A DNA stretch of 64,000 nt, taken from contig CASCJZ010000001.1 of NCBI GenBank assembly GCA_949152475.1, positions 996,001 to 1,060,000 of the forward strand. Direction: 5' to 3'. Below are positions 32,345-42,800 of the stretch, piece by piece; position 1 is the first letter of the stretch; every line of letters starts with the position of its first letter. Made by a program: the position numbers and the translations under genes. This DNA is from Terebella lapidaria. Taxonomy: Eukaryota > Annelida > Polychaeta > Terebellida > Terebellidae. Under the pieces are notes generated by a model that was not told the DNA's origin, searched no databases, and saw only the letters and a list, made by a program, of their open reading frames with translations.

Positions 32345-34265
32345 AAAGATGATAATAAGCGACATATTAGCCATTTTGTTCTCTGACCTTGAAAATGAGA
32401 TCAAAGGTCAAATTCTAGAATATTCAGCATACATCATTTCCTATATGTTCACTATGGACCCCTAAGCTGTAAATTTTATAATAAGTGAGATATAAGCCAT
32501 TTTGTATTCTGACCTTGAAAATAAAATGACTAACCTTGAAATTTAGGTCAATGGTCAAATTCAAGGTCACTAGAATATTCAGCATATATCATTTCCTATA
32601 TGTTCACAATTGATTCCTAAGCTGCAAAGTCGCTAATAAGCAAGATATTGGCCATTTTGTCCTGTGACCTTGAAAATGAGGTCAAAGGTCAAATTCAAGG
32701 TCACGAGAATATTCAGCATATATCATTTCCTATATGTTCACAATTGATTCCTAAGCCGTAAAGTCGATAATAAGCGAAATATTAGCAATTTTGTCCTGTG
32801 ACCTTGGAAATGAGGTCAAAGGTCAAATTCAAGGTCACGAGAATATTCAGCATATATCATTTCCGATACGTTCACAATTGATTCCTAAGCTGTAAAGTCG
32901 ATAATAACCGAGATATTAGCCATTTTGTCCTGTGACCTTGAAAATGAGGCCAAAGGTCAAATTCAAGGTCACGAGAATATTCAGCATATATCATTTCCTA
33001 TATGTTCACAATGGATTCCTAAGCTGTAAAGTCGATAATAAGCGAGATATTAGCCATTTTGTCCTGTGATCTTGAAAATGAGGTCAAAGGTCAAATTCAA
33101 GGTCACGAGAATATTCAGCATATATCATTTCCTATATGTATACAATTGATTTCTAAGCTGTAAAGTCGATAATAAGCGAGATATTAGCCATTTTGTCCTG
33201 TGACCTTGAAAATGAGGTCAAAGGTCAAATTCAAGGTCACGAGAATATTCAGCATATATCATTTCCTATATGTTCACAATTGATTCCTAAGCTGTAAAGT
33301 CGATAATAAGCGAGATATTAGCAATTTTGTCCTGTGACCTTGGAAATGAGGTCAAAGGTCAAATTCAAGGTCATGAGAATTTTCAGCATATATCATTTCC
33401 TATATGTTCACAATTGATTCCTAAGCTGTAAAGTAGCTAATAAGCAAGATATTGGCAATTTTGTCCTGTGACCTTGAAAATGAGGTCAAAGGTCAAATTC
33501 AAGGTCATGAGAATTTTCAACATATATCATTTCCTATATGTTCACAATTGATTCCTAAGCTGTAAAGTAGCTAATAAGCAAGATGTTGGCAATTTTGTCC
33601 TGTGACCTTGAAAATGAGGTCAAAGGTCAAATTCAAGGTCATGAGAATTTTCAGCATATATCATTTACTATATGTTCACAATTGATTCCTAAGCTGTAAA
33701 GTCGCTAATAAGCAAGATATTGGCCATTTTGTCCTGTGACCTTAAAAATGAGGTCAAAGGTCAAATTCAAAGTCACGAGAATATTCAGCATATATCATTT
33801 CCTATATGTTCACAATTAATTCCTAAGCTGTAAAGTCGATAATAAGCGTGATATTAGCAATTTTGTCCTGTGACCTTGGAAATGAGGTCAAAGGTCAAAT
33901 TCAAGGTCACGAGAATATTCAGCATATATCCTTTCCTATATGTTCACAATTGATTCCTAAACTGTAAAGTCGATAATAAGCGAGATATTAGCCATTTTGT
34001 TATGTGACCTTGAAAATGAGGTCAAAGGTCAAATTCAAGGTCCCGAGAATATTCAGCATATATCATTTCCTACATGTTCACAATTGATTCCTAAGCTGTA
34101 AAGTCGATAATAAGACAAGTATGATACCAAACACCAAACATGTTCAGTTTGGACTAATAAGCGAGATATTAGTCATTTTGTCCTGTGACCTTGAAAATGA
34201 GGTCAAAGGTCAAATTTAAGGTCACGAGAATATTCAGCATATATCATTTCCTATATGTCCACAAT
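32345..34265. repeat. 134-bp satellite array, about 14 units, rich in AGGTCA sites
   Basis: TAAAGTCGAT recurs at 33027 and 33161, exactly 134 bases apart, and similar spacing holds through the array. Each unit has TGACCTTGAAAATGAGGTCA, then AGGTCAAAGGTCA, then TTCAAGGTCA. The 11-base ends GTGACCTTGAA and TTCAAGGTCAC are perfect reverse complements around a 19-base loop. Two unit subtypes alternate (CGATAATAAGCGAG and CGCTAATAAGCAAG), showing higher-order spread. Confidence 0.92.
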
Positions 34266-35264
34266 TCATTCCTAGTCTCTAATTTCAATATAAAGTGAGA
34301 TATTATATTTAATGTGTCCCATTATAAAGCATAGGAAAATTTAACATGGGAAAGTCACATTTGGGCCGAGTTTGGGCCCAAAATGGCCCACTTCAAGCGA
34401 TTCAAGGGCAACGAAATTTATACATGTCACAGGGGTACATATGAGAAGTGTTTTCCATCAATAAGAAAAAAAAGGTTAGTGAACAGATTTTGAGAAAACG
34501 ACCGTCAAAGTCCAAAATTGGCCATTTTTCGACGAAAACGGCCGCTCTGAACTTGAAACCAAGGTCAGAGGTCAAATTCAAGGTCACGACAATATTCAGC
34601 TTATATCATTTCCTATATGTCCACAATTGATTCCTAGTCTCTAATCTCAATATCAAGTGAGATTTTAGGCATAATGTGTCCCAATATAAAGCATAGGAGA
34701 ATTTAACATGGGAAAGTCCCATTTGGGCCAAAATGGCCCACTTCGAGCGATTCAAGCGCAACGAAATTTATAGACATCATAGGAGTACATACGAGGAGTC
34801 TTATGTATCAAAAAGAAAAAAGTTACTGAACAGATTTTGAGAAAACGGCCGCCAAAGTCCAAAATTGACCGATTTTCGACGAAAACGACAAATTCAAAAT
34901 GGCCGCCACACGCAGACCAGCGAATCTAGGGCAACGAAACTTATACACATTATGAAGGACATAATAGGGCATCCTTGTGCAAAAAAAAGAAAAAAAGTTA
35001 CTGAACAGATTTTGAGAAAATGGCCGCCAAAGTCCAAAATTGGCAGATTTTCGACGAAAACGGCCGCCATTTTGAAAATATTGTGAAAATCAAAAAAAAT
35101 AAAAAATACCTCCTTCTTGAATTATTTTTGTGCATTTTTGTGCAAAATTTCGGAAAGATTGGTCCGTAAACAAAAAAGATAAAAATGTGAACGCCGACGC
35201 CGACACCGGACGCAACGCCATGCCAATAGGTTTTCGGACCATAGGTCCGGTAACCTAAAAAAAT

Positions 35265-37421
35265 TTAGCCCAATGGGCTAGTAAGGTTACCGGAGAAATA
35301 TACAGAGTTAAGCCGAGAAAGTTGAAAGTCAAATTCAAGGTGACCACTGAAATCGCCATATCTCTAACCTTGAAAATGGGATCAAAGGTTAAATTCTAGA
35401 TCACCAAACTATTCAGCATACATCATTTCCTATATGTTCACTATGGACCCATAAGCTGTAAATTTGATAATAAGCGAGATATAAGCCATTTTGTAATCTG
35501 ACTTTGAAAATAAAATGACTGACCTTGAAATTTAGGTCAAATTCAATATCATTAAAATATTCAGAATATATCATTTCCTATATGTTCACAATTGATTCCT
35601 AAGCTATAAAGTCGATAATAAGCAAGATATTAGCCATTTTGTCCTGTTGACCTTGAAAATGAGGTCAAAGGTCAAATTCAAGGTCATGAGAATTTTCAGC
35701 ATATATCATTTCCTATATGTTCACAATTGATGCCTAAGCTGTAAAGTCGCTAATAAGCAAGATATTGGCCATTTTGTCCTGTGACCTTGAAAATAGGTCA
35801 AAGGTCAAATTCAAGGTCACGAGCATTTTCAGCATATATCATTTCCTATATGTTCACAATTGATTCCTAAGCTGTAAAGTCGCTAATAAGCAAGATATTG
35901 GCCATTTTGTCCTGTGACCTTGAAAATAGGTCAAAGGTCAAATTCAAGGTCACGAGCATTTTCAGCATATATCATTTCCTAGATGTTCACAATTGATTCC
36001 TAAGCTGTAAAGTCGCTAATAAGCAAGATATTGGCCATTTTGTCCTGTGACCTTGAAAATGAGGTCAAAGGTCAAATTCAAGGTCACGAGAATATTCAGC
36101 ATATATCATTTCCCATATGTTCACAATTGATTCCTAAGCTGTAAAGTCGATAATAAGCGAGATATCAGCAATTTTGTCCTGTGACCTTGGAAATGAGGTC
36201 AAAGGTCAAATTCAAGGTCAGGAGAATATTCTGCGTATATCATTTCCTATATGTTCACAATTGATTCCTAAGCTGTAAAGTCGATAATAAGCGAGATATT
36301 AGCCATTTTGTCATGTGACCTTGAAAATGAGGTCAAAGGTCAAATTCAAGGTCATGAGAATTTTCAGCATATATCATTTCCTATATGTTCACAATTGATT
36401 CTTAAGCTGTAAAGTCGCTAATAAGCAAGATATTGGCCGTTTTGTCCTGTGACCTTGAAAATGAGGTCAAAGGTCAAATTCAAGGTCACGAGAATTTTCA
36501 GCATATATCATTTCCTATATGTTCACAATCGATTCCTAAGCTGTAAAGTCGCTAATAAGCAAGATATTGGCCATTTTGTCCTGTGACCTTGAAAATGAGG
36601 TCAAAGATCAAATTCAAGGCCACGAGAATATTCAGCATATATCATTTCCTATATGTTCACAACTGATTCCTAAGCTGTAAAGTCGATAATAAGCGAGATA
36701 TTAGCCATTTTGTCATGTGACTTTGAAAATGAGGTCAAAGGTCAAATTCAAGGTCACAAGAATATTCAGCATATATCATTTCCTATATGTTCACAACTGA
36801 TTCCTAAGCTGTAAAGTCGATAATAAGCGAGATATTAGCCATTTTGTCCTGTGACCTTGAAAATGAGGTCAGAGGTCAAATTCAAGGTCACGAGAATATT
36901 CAGCATATATCATTTCCTATATGTCCACAATTCATTCCTAGTCTCTAATTTCAATATAAAGTCAGATATTAGACTTAATGTGTCCCATTATAAAGCATAG
37001 GAAAATTTAACATGGGAAAGTCACATTTGGGCCGAGTTTGGGCCCAAAATGGCCCACTTCAAGCGATTCAAGGGCAACGAAATTTATACATGTCACAGGG
37101 GTACATATGAGGAGTGTTATGCATCAATAAGAAAAAAAAGTTACTGAACAGATTTTGAGAAAACGACCGTCAAAGTCCTAAATTGGCCATTTTTCGACGA
37201 AAACGGCCGCCATTTTGAAAGAAATGCGAAAATCAAAAAACTAAAAGATACCTACCTCTCGAAATATTTTTTAGGCATTTTTGTGCAAAATTTCAGAAAA
37301 ATTCGTTCGCAAACTTTAAAGATAAAATTGTTGACGGACGACGACGACGGACGACGACGGACGACGACGCCGGACGCATCGCCATGCCAATAGGTTACGG
37401 ACCATAGGTCCGGTAACCTAA
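35265..37421 (+). mobile_element. Helitron-like satellite element, family A, copy c
   Basis: It starts TTAGCCCAATGGGCTA (a perfect hairpin), AGGTTACCGGA, only six bases after the end of copy b in the same orientation. It ends at the hairpin plus GTAACCTAA at 37421. It contains about 11-12 satellite units (35400-36945), the GGCCCAAAATGGCCCAC module and a GACGAC tract (37330-37375). The head-to-tail arrangement suggests tandem insertion or replication as a concatemer. Confidence 0.8.
35400..36945. repeat. 134-bp satellite array, about 11-12 units
   Basis: Same unit as the 32345-34265 array, with the same two subtypes. Early units near 35400-35560 are more diverged and resemble the first units of the copy at 56447. 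Confidence 0.9.
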
Positions 37422-37430
37422 TATGGAGCT

Positions 37431-37606
37431 TAAGTCGTGATCTCGAATTACAAAGTCATGATCTCGATTTACAAAGTCGTGATCTCGAATTGCAAAGTCG
37501 TGATCTCGAATTGCAAAGTCGTGATTTCGAATTGCAAAGTCGGGATCTCGAATTGCAAAGTCGTGATCACGAATTACGAAGTCGTGATCTCGAATTATGT
37601 TCTACT
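37431..37606. repeat. 21-bp minisatellite
   Basis: About eight units of GTCGTGATCTCGAATTGCAAA with single-base variants. A shorter related patch lies at 37676-37712. No coding role seen. Confidence 0.85.
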
Positions 37607-37889
37607 GTAGTCCGTGATATTTAAAATTATTGTGCGTATTAGGGCTATGTTATATGTAAAACAAATGTAGAACTTAAGTCGTGATCTCTAATTACAAATT
37701 CGTGATCACAAAATTATTTGTGAATTAAATTTGTCTACGTATGTTCACTTATTTCTATCTATGTTTATGTCCTAGTTCACGGTTTGAATAAACCCGTTGG
37801 AACACGTCACCAAGCCTTGTTGATACTATCGGCATGGGCCGGCACAGTGAACGACTGCCCAAGCAGCTGTGGCGTTTAGTACTCTGAGA

Positions 37890-38402
37890 GCCGTAGGAGC
37901 TGCTCTGGCCAGCAGCCGTAGGAGCCTCCCTGTCCATGAGCCGTAGGAGCTGCCCTGTCAGCCGTAGGAGCCTCCCTGTCCAGGAGCCGTAGGAGCTGCC
38001 CTGTCCAGCAGCCGTAGGAGCCTCCCTGTCCAGGAGCCATAGGAGCTGCCCTGTCCAGCAGCCGTAGGAGCTGCCCTGTCCAGGAGCTGTAGGAGCCTCC
38101 CTGTCCAGGACCCGTAGGAGCTGCCCTGTCCAGCAGCCGTAGGAGCTGCCCTGTCCAGCAGCCGTAGGAGCTGCCCTGTCCAGCAGCCGTAGGAGCCTCC
38201 CTGTCCAGCAGCCGTAGGAGCCTCCCTGTCCAGGAGCCGTAGGAGCTGCCCTGTCCAGGACCCATAGGAGCTGCCCTGTCCAGCAGCCGTAGGAGCTGCC
38301 CTGTCCAGCAGCCGTAGGAGCCCTCCCTGTCCAGCAGCCGTAGGAGCTGCCCTGTCCAGCAGCCGTAGGAGCCTCCCTGTCCAGCAGCCGTAGGAGCCTC
38401 CC
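37890..38402. repeat. 25-bp GC-rich minisatellite, about 20 units
   Basis: Units of 25 bases alternate GAGCTGCCCTGTCCAGCAGC and GAGCCTCCCTGTCCAGGAGC forms plus CGTAG. Lack of stops leaves long minus-strand frames (GQGGSYGCWTGQLLRLL); since 25 is not a multiple of three these cycle through frames and are not evidence of a gene. Confidence 0.9.
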
Positions 38403-38958
38403 AAGCCTGTCTACTCTGACCTATTGTATGATTGTATATTTGTATTGTATCTGATTGCTGTGTCTTGTAAGATAACTGGAGTTTATTATTGTCGTGGTAA
38501 CATAAATATCACTGCTGGAGTTAACCTGATGTAAATATCGTTATTAGAGTTGACCTCAATCTGATGTAATTATTTCTTGATTGTCAGCTCACTTGGTGTG
38601 AATATTGTTACTAGAGCTTATCTGCTGTAAATAGTGCTTTCAGACTTCATCTGGTGTAAGTCTTGTTGGAGTAGAGTCTGATAATTTGTATCTAGACCTT
38701 AAAAGGTGATGAAGTGGTACGTATAAATTGTATGTGCATTAGCAGTCTCAGCACATTGAAAGTCGGCGTGACTTCGAACTGATATATTCAGATTTTGGTT
38801 TGTCATATCGTTCTGGTGTTTTGAGGTGTGCTTCACTGAACTTGTCGCTTTAGTGTGATATATTAACATATTGGCATACTGTATTGACAGTTTGATACCT
38901 TTATTTGTGTTGTTGACACTCACTGATCATACGTTTTGAATATATTTGGTATACTTGA
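38403..38958. other. Non-coding flank of Gypsy element 2
   Basis: AT-rich, with faint repeats of CTGATGTAA and TATTGTTACTAGAG type near 38520-38660. No gene recognised. Confidence 0.5.
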
Positions 38959-39694
38959 TGTGGCGATTTTGCCCTAAGCACGCGGCAGGTGATTGTAAAC
39001 ATAAATGCCATTTATGTGGCCTTTTTGTACTTGGCCTTGTTTTGACATGCTCCGTTCGAGCGTGCGTTGCCACGGCGACGTATTGTAATTTACGTTCCAG
39101 TAAACTATAACAATGGATCGATTAAACCTCGCGTGCGCCCTACAGTTTCTGGTGTATTATATATACACTGGAAGCGACTCGTTCGAGGAGATTGTCCAAG
39201 ATCGAGAGACAGGACGCACACGAGGCTCGTCATGAGCTTTGTGTTCCCTGTTTGTGAGTAGTGGGCTCCTAGAGCCCTGGGGACGATTTCCATGGGGAGG
39301 CCCGGGCTGGGAGAGACAAGTTGCTGACTCGGGGGCCTTCGGCCCTGTGGATCGCCAGCTCTCTCCCTTCCCGGGACGTGTGACAGAGGCTCTGGCCAGC
39401 ATGTGGGGCTGTACGGGGTTCCGTCCCCGAGGCAGACCGCGGCTCGCCAGGCCCCGCCAGTTAACACCGTAGGGATGAACCAGTTTCTGAACGGTGTCCG
39501 TAGGCCTGGGAGTGTCGGGTGGGCTGTTACCTGGTTACCGTTAATGCTGAAGTAGTTACCGTGTCCGCCGCGACCTCCGGTGAGCGGCCCTGCCGCAAGG
39601 ATCCGGAATAGCGGATGCGCGTCCGCAAGGACTCGGATGAGAGAGGACTATCCTCGAGGATCCCGAAGAGCGGACGGTAGTCAATAACTTTACA
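38959..39694 (+). repeat. 5' LTR of Gypsy element 2
   Basis: 736 bases from TGTGGCG to TTTACA, TATATATA at 39158-39165. Differs at many scattered positions from the element 1 LTRs, including GGCCTTCGGCC in place of GGCGCAAGCC near 39333. Confidence 0.9.
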
Positions 39695-39695
39695 T

Positions 39696-39711
39696 TGGTG
39701 CCGTGACCAGG
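39696..39711 (+). promoter_or_regulatory. Primer-binding site of element 2
   Basis: TGGTGCCGTGACCAGG one base after the LTR, as in the other copies. Confidence 0.8.
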
Positions 39712-39805
39712 ATCAGTCCGACAGTGTTCCATCGCAGCCTACCGTCACAGCGTTATAGCCTCCTTCGTCCCTGGGGATCGCCCGCTCCTCAAGGACGACT
39801 CAAGT

Positions 39806-42800
39806 ATGACGAAAGAAAAAGACAAGGCCAAAGATAAGGCCAATGAACCCAAGGGGAGGGATAAGGGTGGAAATGTCGCGGACCACACCCGGTCGCGCGA
39901 CAGCCACCGTGAGACGTCTCCGGACGACTCCGGTGGCCGGAAGGAACGCGCGGAAACCTCCGTGGACAAGACCCCGTCCGCGGAGACGACTCCGGCGTCC
40001 CTGGCTCCGTCTCCGGACGTAGAGTCGCGCCCTGAGGGGCAGCAACAGGGATTGCTATCAGGGCCTGGCCCTGATCCGGTAGGCGCGGTAGGTGGAGCTG
40101 GCAACGGCGCTACCCCGCGCCCGCCTAAGTCCAGACGGCAGTCGTGGCAGGCGACGCTCTTTCAAGGGACATCTCCGGATGTCCGGGATCGAGTGGTAGC
40201 CGGCCCGAGTACCTCCGGGCAAGCGGACCAGCAGTACTGGATGCCACATCCAGCCGGAGGAGCTCCTGCAAGGGCTCCCGGCCGTGAATCCAGGCAGTCC
40301 GCGTCAGGCGGGATGGACCAGCTCACCCACACTCTGAGTGAGCTGGCTCCTCTAGGGCGCTATGACCGCGCCCGGTCGCCCCATCAGGGACGATCAGACC
40401 GGCGGAACCGTTCCCCCTCTCCGCTGTCACAAGGCAACTCGGGGCCTTTGACGGAGAGGGAGAGGTGGCTGATATCCGAGGCGCTTGTACTGTTCAAGCG
40501 GAATCAGCCGCCTTCGAGCGTTGACCCGTCGGCCATCTCAAGTCCGGGGATGTCTGGGCCAGTAGCCCCTCCCCAAGTCCTGCCGAGTCCGCAGGCGCCA
40601 GTGGCCCCCGCAATGGGACCCGCGCCTGCCCCGCGGCTCGGAGGCACCACGTTGGCGACCGCGTCGACCGTTCCGACGGTTGGAGCGCAAGCCGCGTGGC
40701 CGACTTACCCTGGCACGTACAGTGTGTCGGACGGGCAGTGGCAACAGGCGGCTTCGGCCCCAAGCTTTGCCACCCCTTCTGGAGCCTACCCAGTAGGTTC
40801 GATGGGAGCCCCGCCCGCACCTAGCCAGAGTGGGTTTTTAGCGGGAATGACCCCGGCGGCAAACGTGAGCTTCCCTGCTCCTCCGTCCGCGGCGTCGATG
40901 TTTGCTCCGGCAGACTCCGCCGCAGGCGCAGGAAGCGCACGGAACTTGCCGCTGTACACGGACGACCCCGGAGCCGGGACCGCACGTCGGGCGCGTAGCA
41001 AACGCGATGACGGGCCCGACCACTCTTCGTGGCGGAAACGGTTCAACGGGGATAACGCCGACTTGGAGGACTACTTGCTCCAGGTATGGCGTACCGCCGT
41101 GTACGAAGGATGGTCCCAGCATGAAGCTGGACACGTCCTCGCGGGGAGCTTGGAAGGAAAAGCTCTCCGCGTGATGCCGTGTCTGCCGGTGGGAACAGTG
41201 ACGTTCGGCGAGGTTGCTCGTCAACTTCGCCTGCTGTTCAAGCCGACGACCAATCGGCGGCAGTCTGAACGAGAGTTCAAGGCGCGTATCCGCCAGCCGA
41301 CTGAGTCCGTGACAGACTATGCGTTCAAATTACGCATACTCGGCCGGAGAGCTTTTCCGGACATGGACTTCAGACGGTTTGAGACGATGCTGATCGATCA
41401 GTTCATCGATGGCCAGCCTTACCACCTAGCGTACGGGCTGGCCACCCATGAAAAGCGATCGATGGAGGAGGCAATAGACTCCGCGCTTGCGCTTGAGGTG
41501 GCTGTCCGCCCTAGACAGTTGCCTCCAGCCCCGGCTCCGGCCTCGGCTGTACCCGCGCAGGCGGCGACTCCTCCTCCGGTTAAAGCATCGCAGGTAACCC
41601 CGTGGCAGGACCCGGTCGTCCGGGAGCCCGCCAGGGAACCTACCCCGCAGCGGGTTAGTGCGCCGGCACCCTCTACAGGGGCGCCCGCACATGCGGCACC
41701 AGTCGCCGCGCCGTGCTCGCCTTCGGACGAGTACGACATGGAGGAATACGACCTCGGCGCCGCGCAGATGATTGCGCACTGCGCCGGGATCGAAGCTCCG
41801 GGACCCGCAGAATGTTGCGCGTTCACCTCCGGACCGGCCCAGAACCGTCCCTGCTACTTCTGCGGAAAGCAGGGACACTTTTTTTTTTTTGTTGGAACGC
41901 CTGCGGTCGCGCGGATACCAGGGAAACCTTCCTGGCCCGCAACGGAGGAATTCCTTCCGGTCTGGTCCTCCGGGACAACAGAACCGGAACCCGCGACAGG
42001 GAAACTAGATCCGGACGTGGTGGCGACCAACACTACGTCCGGGGATAGTTGTTCGGTGGCAAACGATGCCGCCCCACCCGCTGATGAGCAGGACGAACCC
42101 CAAGTAGATATGACTTCTCCGGAAGTAGTCCTTGGAGATCAGTCCAGCTCCTCCGCGGCTGAGGCGGATGGCGAGGACTCCGTAGATGAGCCCGGCGCGT
42201 GCGAAGGGTATCGCCCTACCTGCGCGCTGGTGAGGGACTATTGCTGGTACCTGCCCCTGTCCTTCGGACGGGAGCCGGTCCGGTTCCTCGTGGACTCAGG
42301 CTCGGAGGTGACCATCGTGGCCGCCGGGACGTTTAGGAAGGAGCCCGCGCTCCGCAACCTCGAGTTGCGGGATCCCGGACCGTATAAGCTCTACGGAGCG
42401 GGAGACAACCGCATCCGTGTCCATGGCATCATCGATCTGCCTATTACCCTTGGGGACAAGGTGTATCTGACAGAGACGATCGTGGCGGATATCGGAGCGG
42501 CCGGGATTATTGGGATGAATTTTCTACGGGCCCACCGGGTGGTTGCCAACTTTAGTGCTGGCGAGTTCCGGATGGGAGGGGACACACACTTCCTCTTCCG
42601 CTCGGGCCCGATGCATTCATTCCAGATGCGGACATCGCGCACTGTAGTAGTGCCACCGATGAGTGAGATGATCATCGAGACGAGGCCGCGTCGTCCCCGC
42701 ATGCCCCTCGATGGTCGACCGTGTATAGTGCAACCCGTGAGCAGTTTCGCCGCAGGAACTGGGCTCGTGCTGGGTGGGGCCCTGGTCATGTCCAACCCCC

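Larger units (their letters stand above)
31546..35258 (+). mobile_element. Helitron-like satellite element, family A, copy b
   Basis: The left end carries a degraded form of the AGCCCA-A-TGGGCT hairpin and then GGTTACCGGA (31566-31575). The right end has the hairpin CGGACC-ATA-GGTCCG (35235-35249) and then GTAACCTAA, ending 35258. TCCGGTAACC and GGTTACCGGA form sub-terminal inverted repeats. Inside are a foreign duplicated insert (31826-32341), the 134-bp array, a fixed module with GGCCCAAAATGGCCCAC and GGCCGCCATTTTG blocks (partly duplicated at 34260-35090), and a GAC-rich tract. No transposase. Family assignment as Helentron-associated (HINE/pearl-like) is by architecture. Confidence 0.75.

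Noticed and set aside
32345-34265. CRISPR-like array
   Set aside because: Units are contiguous 134-bp satellite repeats with no unique spacers, in a eukaryotic genome with introns.
37755-38404. Minus-strand GQGGSYG-repeat proteins
   Set aside because: They are frame-cycling translations of a 25-bp minisatellite with no splice or start context.
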